A DNA stretch of 64,000 nucleotides from Doris montereyensis (taxonomy: Eukaryota > Mollusca > Gastropoda > Nudibranchia > Dorididae): the NCBI GenBank assembly GCA_037039925.1, contig JAXRKP010000151.1, positions 180,001 through 244,000 of the forward strand, given 5' to 3'. Shown here one piece after another: positions 12,111-21,832 of the stretch (its first letter is position 1; each line of letters opens with the position of its first letter). Below the pieces are notes generated by a model. The model had not been told where the DNA came from. It was given only the letters and a program-made list of their open reading frames with translations, and did no database searches. A program made the translations under genes and the position numbers.

Positions 12111-12265
12111 CCTTTCAGAAGTAGGTGCTGCTGGTGGGCCATATTTCTGTCACTCTACTCTTTCTCTTAGTCTTACCTTTCATCTTGCTGTTTCCTCTCA
12201 GTTCACACTGAGATCACCGCACATAGTGGACGGGGGAGAACATTTTCAATGAACCAAATCTCTTA
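12111..12265 (+). mobile_element. SINE-like dispersed repeat, family A
   Basis: gtaggtgctgctggtgggcc, catcttgctgtttcctctca and ctgagatcaccgcacatagt place this in family A. Confidence 0.72.
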
Positions 12266-13815
12266 AGGATGTGGTACGGTCTTGATTCATCCTCGAAGCC
12301 CATTGGTCAATGAATACGACTGCGCCATAATACGATAGTATGCCGCTCCACTTAATCGGAGAGCTAATAGATACATGCAGGTTTTGCTGACACAGAGAGA
12401 GCGATAGATAACCTTTCACGCCTACAGAGCAATCTGACCCAGTCATTATTACTCACACCATTCAATGACGTCATTCAAAGCCGTTTACTAGATCTTTTTT
12501 CCAATTCTGACATGCACTCCGTCTTTCTCACATGTGACAAAGCAGTGTTAAATTTCTTTTTTACTCTTATTGAGCAAGCTCTGTGATGGGTGAGATGGAG
12601 GCAATTTTGCGTTGAGACCATGGGATTTGGTTGTTGCTACACAGAAACACGTGCATCGGTCGTCTACGCTTACCTGATTTCTTTTTTCTCTCTCGATTTA
12701 ATCGTACTTTCTCTGTCAGTCGAGAGACAACATAATACAGAACCCCAAAGGTCATATGGTGATATTTCAGACCGTCTATCAGTGATGCCAGTTAACACCG
12801 GCTCGCTCGTAACTACAGCCTATAAATAATAGCCGTCAAATCAAATTGGCTCATTCGTTGTTGTAATCCTGTGCTTGGAGGAAGGGTGTGGGGGGGGGGG
12901 GGTTGCGCGTTATACTAGATGCCACCACTAACCATGTCTCCATAGTGATTAGTACATGTAGACAGTTGGCTCGATGGGCGTGGTAAATTCCAACAACAGA
13001 AACAAATAAACCAACTAACGTTGTGACTCTGATGTTTCCAAGCAATGTCCGGTTGATGAGGGAATTTCTCATTTCTTGTAGGGAGGCGGTCTTACTCCTG
13101 ATAATTGAAATGTTATTCTTCGGTCATTAATACATGGTCTGAAGGTACTCACACACTGTAGCAATATAATACGTTATCGATCGGCCGGGGGGCGTGGGAG
13201 TAGTAGGACAAGGGATGGAATTATCAGCCATACGAGAGGATATAAGCTTAAATCTCGTACGACCTGATTCTGGCAGAGGGAGAGAAAAACTAGAGCTAGT
13301 TTATGTCTGAAACCAACACACACACACAAAAACAGATTCTCTTTTTAAAAATAGATGTCTTTACTTTTATTCGTCTTTACTTTTATTCGTTTTTACTTTT
13401 ATTCATTCTATTACGTGATTATTCTTCATGTATATGGATGACAACTAGTCGACAACACAGCTCTTTGAGAGAAATATCTTCCTTTTTCTAAGTGTTTTCA
13501 TTGTTGTGATATCAAATTGCCAACAATCGTCTTGGTTATAAGTGTGTCTACGGAGACTTTACACCCAGCTTTTCTTCTTTCCAGTTTCTGGTAGGCTCTC
13601 TTTTGACCTTAGAAAGACTAAAATGTCACCCATAGAGGCTACATCAATAGTCGCATATTTTTGTTTGCATGTGTATTCGTATCGTGTGGTATCTAGTATG
13701 AATTGTCATGGTTGCCTTTTAAATAGTTCCCGGTAGAACTTGTATTCATCTGCATTATTTTTTTTTGCATCATTCCCTTTCACATTCAATTTAAATCTTG
13801 ATTAATACAATGCGA
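12266..13815. other. Unique noncoding sequence
   Basis: No exon of POU6F or any other gene could be supported; short poly-G near 12890. An upstream POU6F exon ending in phase 0 may hide here or further left, but I could not pick one out. Confidence 0.4.
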
Positions 13816-14078
13816 GGCGCCAGTAGCTCAGTCGATAGAGCATCTGAGTACCACGCAGGAGGCCCCAGAGTTTCGAATCCCAGTACGGGTAATTTTTTTC
13901 TGGCCCAGCAGCGAAATGGGTAGCTAGGTCTATTCAGACAGCGAAAGTGAGGACAACGTTGAAAGCAATGGCAAACTACCACATCATGCCGTAAGCCTAG
14001 AAAACTCAGGACTCTACTCATGATTACCTTACGCTCAACTCTGAGTATTGGACCCACTTTACCTTACTTTAAATACAA
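13816..14078 (+). mobile_element. tRNA-derived SINE, family C
   Basis: tRNA-like head with A box (tagctcagtcgatagagc) and B box (gtttcgaatcc), then a body with caatggcaaactaccac, gcctagaaaactcaggactc and a tail ttaccttacttt. The body recalls the conserved middle domain of some animal SINE superfamilies; I cannot confirm which. Related copies: 55795-56030 (minus) and 48375-48490 (partial). Confidence 0.82.
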
Positions 14079-14095
14079 TGCAAAAGGGTAAACAT

Positions 14096-14160
14096 ATTCT
14101 CTTATTCTTATTCTTATTCTTATTCTTATTCTTATTCTCCTCCTCCTCCTCCTCCTCCTT
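14096..14160. repeat. (CTTATT)n then (CTC)n microsatellite
   Basis: About six CTTATT hexamers are followed by about seven CTC/TCC triplets. Confidence 0.95.
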
Positions 14161-14668
14161 GTCCTTCTCCTTCTATTTATTGTCCATCAATTCTTAAGCC
14201 ACATACATACTTCCTCTAACCGATTTGCAACATTAGTGTGATGGGATTTAAGTGGAGGTAGCTCATAGTCTATTAACCAGAAACCTATGAATTTCTCTCT
14301 TTAAGATTCTCATGTACTCTTCATCATAATCAGTCATAGTTAAATTTTATTTTGTTAAATGTATTTCAACAGAAATCACATTTCAGTCTTTTTTATGATG
14401 CATTTAAGTTGAAATGCCATTTCTTATAATCAAAATTGTTTATTAATGTGTTACAATTAAAATCCTGTTTCAAGCAAATCCGATTTTCTCTGTTGATGTA
14501 TTACAACTGAGATACCAATTCATGTAATTTAATATTTTTCTTTTGATGTTGCAATGGAAATCTAATTTGACACAATCAAATTTTTTTTATATTGATGTAC
14601 ATGTATTACAATTACAATCAAAATCCCATTGTATTCAATTAGATTGTTCTTCTCTATTCAATTTGCAG

Positions 14669-14873
14669 GATGTTATGCTATCAGCCACCAGCACGCAGTC
14701 GCCCCTGGCGCCTATGTCATCTGTGTTCACGATGCCCTCTGTGTCGCTTCCCCACGTGTCCATGGCTAGCAGTGGGCTGGGGCTGGCGGACCAGCTCTTC
14801 ATGTCCGTGCCATCAGTCGGAGATACGGCCACCACTCCATCTGGCACTGAGAGCAAGACTGGTGACTTAGCCA
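14669..14873 (+). CDS. POU6F: POU6F exon a (Ser/Pro/Thr-rich N-terminal region)
   Basis: The acceptor follows a pyrimidine tract ending atttgcag and the donor is CCA|gtgagt. The peptide runs from DVMLSATSTQSPLAP to ESKTGDLA and is rich in Ser, Thr and Met. The exon leaves one base, completed by the next exon. GC content is visibly higher than in the flanking introns, as for the other exons of this gene. Confidence 0.85.
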
Positions 14874-17800
14874 GTGAGTATTGTCTTAGACTGTTCTTGG
14901 GTTTTCATCCTTTAGAAATTGTTTTTCATGGTAGTATCTCAACCTGACTGATTCAAGCAAAAGTTCCATTTATGGACCGAACAGCAGTAAACCACTATTT
15001 CTATTTGTTGATTTACAAATAAAGTGAAAGAGCCTGTAAATATAAATGAAGTGTGAGGACAACAACACACATCTTTATAAATTTGTTACTATTTGTCACT
15101 TTTCCTTCCAGCTGATAATGAATTCGGCATTTTTGTTTCGTCATTCTTTTCTGGGGCTTTCTATCTACAAAGATATTTTAATATGGACTTTCCAGTGCCA
15201 CCCATGCTCCTAAAATCCAAATAGATTGACGTTTTAAGAAAGATTTATTATACTTAAAACCCAGGGTGGCATTTTGGTTCAACAGAACTCAAAACTCTCT
15301 TTATCTCCTTCAAAGGCCATAAAATTGTACTCAAATTTAAGTCAGTGTGCTAGAGAAGAACAATATACAACTTTTAAAAATGTGTACATATGTAAACTAA
15401 TGCCTTTTTAAAATTAACTCTTTTTTCACACAGTGGATAGTGAATTGGGGTACTTGATGGTCCAGAGGCAAGGTGTTGGCCTCTCAACCAAAAGATCATG
15501 GGTTCAAGCCCCAGCTGTTGAAAAAATTCTCTCGAGTTTTTTTTCGAGTAAAACCCACCCTCCTGCTCCAGGTAGGTGGATCAACGCCAGTCCCATCGGA
15601 GACGGACGATAAAAAGGAGGTCCCGTGTACAGATGACAACACTCTGTGCACGTTAAAGATCCCTTGGCTGTTTATAGGGCAGTCCAGGCAAAATTTTAAA
15701 ATTTTATCAGCATCCCTGAAATTGCTTTAGTTGTGGATGTGGGTAAAATCAAATCAAATCAAAGATAATGAATTTGGGGTTTTTGTTTTGTTTAAGACTT
15801 GTGATCATGGACTTTCCAGTAACACCTATACTACTAAAATCCAGATGAATTGACGTTATAAGAAAGATTATGATACTAAAATCTCTGGATAGCATTATAG
15901 TTCAATAGAACTCAAAATGATAAAACTCTTTGTCTCCATGCAAGTACCATAAAGGTGCACACAGATTTATTTAAGGTAGTGTGCTAGGAACATATTAAAA
16001 AACTATAGATGGTAACATCTTAAGCAAATACAGTGATCTTCACTTATTTTAAATGCATCTACCAAAGTAAAGAATTTACGTGTAGTTACGTAATTAAGGC
16101 TTATTCTTCTTTGAATAGATAATCCACCCTAAAATCATGGCATATGGTAAATGGGGTAAATTGCAATGAAACAAACAAATAAAATGATAAGATAGTCAGT
16201 CTTATTATTTTTAATACCTTGTAAAAATCAAAGTTGTCTCAAATGGGTTTTTTTATCCTCACAGGTGCTCTGTCCTCGTCTCTAAGCAGTCAAACTCAGT
16301 TGCTAGGCCAACCCCAGGTGGCGCCTCAGTTCTTCCTTGCCAGCCAGCCATCCGCATCTGCTTCTACCGGCCAGTCTGGAGGTCACTCAGTACCAGTACA
16401 ACAAATCCTCATACCTGTCTCTACAGGTAAATTGAACATCTTTCTTACAGCATTTAGATTTCATTCATCTTTAGCTTATGAAATAAAAAGCTTGAGTGGG
16501 CTTTTTTTTTGCCACAGGTGCAGGGGTCTTGGTAGGCCAGAGGTAAGGTATCGCCTCTCGATCAAAAAGTTGTGGGTTCAAGCCCCGGCTGGTTGAAAAG
16601 TTTTTTCAAGTTATTTTAAGTAACATGTACCCCCTGGTCCAAATCGGAGATGGACAATAGAAGGGAGGTCCTGTGTGCAGATCACCACTCTGTGTACGCT
16701 AAAGATTCCTTGGCTTTTAACAGGGTAGTTGAGGCAAAATTAACAATCCAACCAAAAAACCCCAAGGTTACCTTCGTTATGGATGTGGGTAAAATCAAAT
16801 TAAATTTTTAAAAGCTACAGGTAGGATGTGCAATGAACTGTTCTGTTAATGTTTCTGATGAAGAGGAGACTGATCGTTGTATATAGTTAAGTGTTAACCA
16901 TAGCTCTTCCATTGATAACCCTGAGATCACGGCCACAGTGGACAGGATAACTTCAAAGAAACAAACAAACAAATCCATTGATAATAATCTCTTATCAGCA
17001 TCATTGCATTGTGAAATTATGTTGATAACATTCGAGCAAAGCCGTAAAATTCAAGTTCTGTTTTTCCCCTACATCCTTGTTTTCAATTAGTACAGGGGGA
17101 TCAGGGTGGTGTTGGGGGCCCAGTGGTTAGACTTAGGTACTTGGGATCATGAGGTCTTGGGTTTGAATCCTGTCATTGTTAAGTCTGATGTTATGGGATC
17201 ATGAGATTTTGGGTCTGAATCCTGGCATTGTTAGGTCAAATATTGTGTTCCGTTAGAAAGGTATTTATGTGTATTGTCCCTCTCGACCCGGTGCTAATGG
17301 GTACCAGCATTAGCTTTGGAGTAAAACATGCTACAGACTAGAATCATGTCCATGATGTGATTTGTTTTTACTTGTTATACTCCACACTATAAAAACTGGG
17401 ATACGCTGCAGCTCTATTGTCCGTAATGACCTTGAAGAAACTTCACATTTTTTGGAATCCGACACTGATTTCAATGAAATATGTTCAACATTCTTAATGC
17501 TCATATAGGATATAATTCAACAATGTGTATAGGCATGTTTAGGATGTTTATTCTCTACATGAAAAGATATTCCATTTCAATATCCCTCAGTCAATGCTAT
17601 TACACTCAGTGAAAGAAAATGCTCCTTTGCGGAGCTTCATCATTATGAAGTATAATAGTTTTACATCTATGTTGCAGGTAATGGAGGTCAACAATTTATC
17701 AGTATCCCAGTGTCCCTTGCTACAGGTGGAAACCAACAAATTCAACTCATCACCACCAACAACGGAGGTCAATTTCTGGCCACCAACCTCAGCAACTTGC

Positions 17801-20800
17801 AAGCCTTGTCTCAACCCCTAGGTAAATGTTCTACATGACGTTTAATCATCATCAACTGCATATCCCAAAGGATGTTGCATCATTGACAGCACTTCTGAAT
17901 GTCTCTCTCTCTGTCCTGTGCCATTTTCCTGCCTCTGTTATTGTTTTTCCAAATATTTCCTCTTTGTCTTTCTCCCATCTTCAGCATGCCTTTCCTCTGG
18001 GTTTTTTTCTCACTCATTGTACCCCCAAAATCATCCTTCCTGGACTGTCATGACATCTGATATGGCCAAAGTATATCAATTTTTGAGTGTGACAAACCTT
18101 TCCAGTCTTCCTTTTGTTTACCTGCAACTCTTCTCTTATGGATGTGTTAGTTGTGTGTTACAATCCATGAAATTCTAAAAAGTTTAAGTAACAGTGCATT
18201 TGGAGTGAATTTAACAATTTAATGATATTCTTGTTGAATGGTTAGTCTCACATCCATATGTTGTTGTAGGGAACACAGTATTATATGATCTTTAGTTTTG
18301 TTTTAGTTAGCTTAACAGTAAATCACTGTATTTAAGTGAAACCAAATCTGAGTCAGAATCTAAGTTTTTACGTTTTGAGACAAAAAATAAATTCCTTGTA
18401 AAATTCAGGCTAATGCTCTACATGTTTAAAATGTGAAGTAACATTGTTGAGAGGAAGAAAATCATACTAACATTATAATCAGTGGTTTGAAATACCCTGA
18501 AGTGTCCCTATAATTACATGTGTTGCAATTTGATCTACATTGACACTTTGTTTGTTTTTATATAATATACTCTTCATTTGATCCTTTGTTTCTATATAGT
18601 ATGCTCTTCATTTGATACTTTGGGTTTTTTTTATGCAGTATACTCTTCATATGATACTTTGTCTGTTTTTATCTAATTAAAAGCAATACATTTTACACTT
18701 AATAATACCCACATTGATAGTTTGAATATGTAAATTGATGAAAGTTAAATGTAATTTTGAGCACCCTGAGTGATGAGATGACTGCATTCTTCCTCCACAG
18801 CATCTGGTCTGCATGCCAGGGACTCTCACAGCTCAGCATCATCCAAATCTAGTCAGCCATTGTCCACTCATCTTGCCGCTTTGCCGCAGCTCCTGACCAC
18901 AGCATCAGGCGGGCAGCTGTTGGCTGTCAGTCCACAGGTCAGTCTAATTCCTTCAAGGCTGTTACGGCCCATAGAGCCGGAGCTTATCCTGGTTTCAATA
19001 GTGTGAAGCGGAACAGGTGATAATGATCCCCTCCTGGTCATGACACTAGTCTGATGCAGGTTTTTCCTACCAAGCCAGTACTTGTACCCATTTGCACTGA
19101 GTAGAATAGCTTTGCTAGGATTTTAAGCTGATACCCTTTGATCCTCAGTCTGGTAACCCAACCGCTCGGCCAAACAGGTCAATCTAGGAGTGTCAGTAAT
19201 TCCTGCCTCTGATTTTTTGTTCTTTCTGTTTTTAATGTTTATCCCCTGATTATATAACACTTTGTAAAGTGTGTTGAGCCCATTTAAAACGCTATGGAAA
19301 AAGAATATATTATTATTATTATGATATGTTTTCAAAACAAGAGGCGTAGATAAACGCAAAGTATCTTTGATTGAATAAGGCAAACTTATGAAAATTTGTT
19401 TGAACCTAATTGTTCAATTGATTTCTTTTTCCGTTAAGGCCTTTTTTCTTAGAGTAGATGATGATGGGTGCAGGGAGTGCAAGCAGTTGGCAGACGGTGC
19501 TTGTAGGTCCTACTTCTTTCCTTTCCTTCTTTCACTTATCTTTCATCTTGCTGTTTCCTCTTAATTTCCCTTGAGATCACCGTGATGGCGGATGGGGTAA
19601 ATTTTAAAGAAACAAAACGGGGAGTTGTATTCGGCCGTGATTTTTTTTGTGCTTTTTTTCGTTCTTTGTATTGGACTCTCTAAATTATTGGTATTGTGGA
19701 AGAGGCAATGAGTGGGAAAAACTAGCCATATTAATAATAATAAACAAAATTGTTTTATCCATTTGAATTTTATGCTTTTTTAAAGTGAGAATACAGTTAA
19801 AATATATTGGTGAGAAATGCTTGATTAGCTTAGAAATCTCATGTATTCTTCATTCAATCCTTTTGACGTGATGTGGGACTGTCAATTCAATAGACTTGAC
19901 AGTTTCAGTTCCTGAATTATTGCTTCTGTTCCACCTCAAGAAGAGTTTCCACATTTACACAGTTTCGTTTTAATTCCCTATCATCATTGAAATAATATAA
20001 TATTGGGCAAGGCAAAACCGTCACTAAGAGGTCACTCAGAAAAAGAGAGCTGAGAGGGTACAGGAGATGAAAGGCAAAGAAATACTAGTTAAAAGAGGTT
20101 TTGTACATGGATTGCGTGAATTTTCTTGCCTGGGGAATGTAAGGTTATTTTTTATAAGTTTATCATCAAGCTGCTTCAATTAGTTGACAGAAACTTTGAT
20201 TGCAACTGTTTGTAAAACCTATAAGTTTTAGCCCTTGTCAAAACTAGATAGGAAATAAATCTGTTTTGATTTTCAAATCCCTTATCTGTCCCGTATTCCG
20301 TATTCCATTGAGAAAATTTGAAAATGATATTTTATCTAGTAAGGTATGTCCCATACTCATGGTTGAGTGGTAATTGGCAGTAAAGTCCACATTTTGCTAG
20401 ACAATGGCATTATATAGTAGCGTGTCATTGTTTTCCATGCCACTTATAAATTTTCACTCACTCACTGTTCACTGGTCCCTGCGCTGATAGGTCATGTGCC
20501 AGGGTCTGGGTTTCAGCAAAGATCTTCTGGGTCCACTCTGTAATGTTGTCAACCCATTTCTTCCTCTGTCTGCCATTTTTACTTTTTTTCTGTCTTAATA
20601 GACCTTACCTCCCATTTTGCTTTTGGATTGACGAGAGAATTATAAATAATTTGCAGAGACTTAGAATCAAACTCATGTATCTTGTGTCGTTGTCAAATGA
20701 TCTACCTTCTGAGCTCATAAAAATGTCCAGAAAGATTTTGGTATAAAATTTGTTGTTATGTTTTATTTTTTGTCGAAGATTTTGGTAAAAATGTTTGACA

Positions 20801-21553
20801 CATTTGTTGTTATGTTTATTTTTTGTCTTTTGTTTTTTCTCTATAAAAAATATAATCTTGCCCCCTTGTCTGTCCTACCCAGATGTTAGCATCATTACCC
20901 GTGTCCTCAAGCCAGTCCCCAGCATCATCAGGCACAGCACATCTGGTCACCCACTCCGCAAGTCACGCTGCCTCAGCAGCAACGGTGCAACAAGTCCTTC
21001 AACAAACCCTGTCCCAGGCAGTTGCGGCCAGTGTGTCACATGCCAACGCCAAACTTTCACAACAATCTCATTTGTCATCAGCAACTAATGGTCTTCCTCC
21101 TAATGTCTCACAGCTTTTACCACGTGAGTTTCATCCTTTGATCACATAAGCTTTTTCAAAACTTCTTCCTGTGTTTCAAGACAAGACCTGGCTGATTTGA
21201 TTCAATTTGATTTACCCACATCTAGGCAAATAGGGTGATTTTCATAGGATTTTTAACTTGCTTGAACTTGAAGTGCCATGGAAACAGTCAAGGGATTGTT
21301 GTGATCTGCATAAAGGACCTACTTTTCATCCTCCATCTCTGATGGGACTAACTGTCGATCCACCTGCCTGGACCAAGGAGATAGGTTTCACTTGAAGAGG
21401 TTTTACTTGAAGAAACTGGAGACAATTTGTCAATCATAGTGGCTTGAATCCACGACCTGTTGTGGGGTTTTTGTATACGCAAATGCTTTCGCATTGAAAT
21501 TTTTTACTGTACTCAGAGCATCAAAGGTTGCATCATGTAATTTCAGTCTATAA

Positions 21554-21609
<56 letters not shown>

Positions 21610-21795
21610 TATTGATCCAAAGAAGGAAATTACATTTTGTTAGGTCATAAAAAAGTTAATCATAATACTTATTCATCATTAAAATTGCTAAACAGTAATG
21701 CAGTAATACAATAAGGCAGGAATATTAGTATGACAAATACATCACAGAAATGCGTAAGATATACAACCTCATCAAGCCCCCCCCCCCCCCCCTCC

Positions 21796-21832
<37 letters not shown>

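Noticed and set aside
13816..13890. tRNA gene
   Set aside because: A and B boxes are present, but the cloverleaf is not intact, and the same sequence with the same body recurs at 55.8 kb, so it is a SINE head.
14543..14668. Extension of POU6F exon a to the upstream ATG at 14543
   Set aside because: The sequence is AT-rich intron-like, ending in a clear polypyrimidine tract and cag acceptor at 14668. The in-frame openness is short and composition changes abruptly at 14669.
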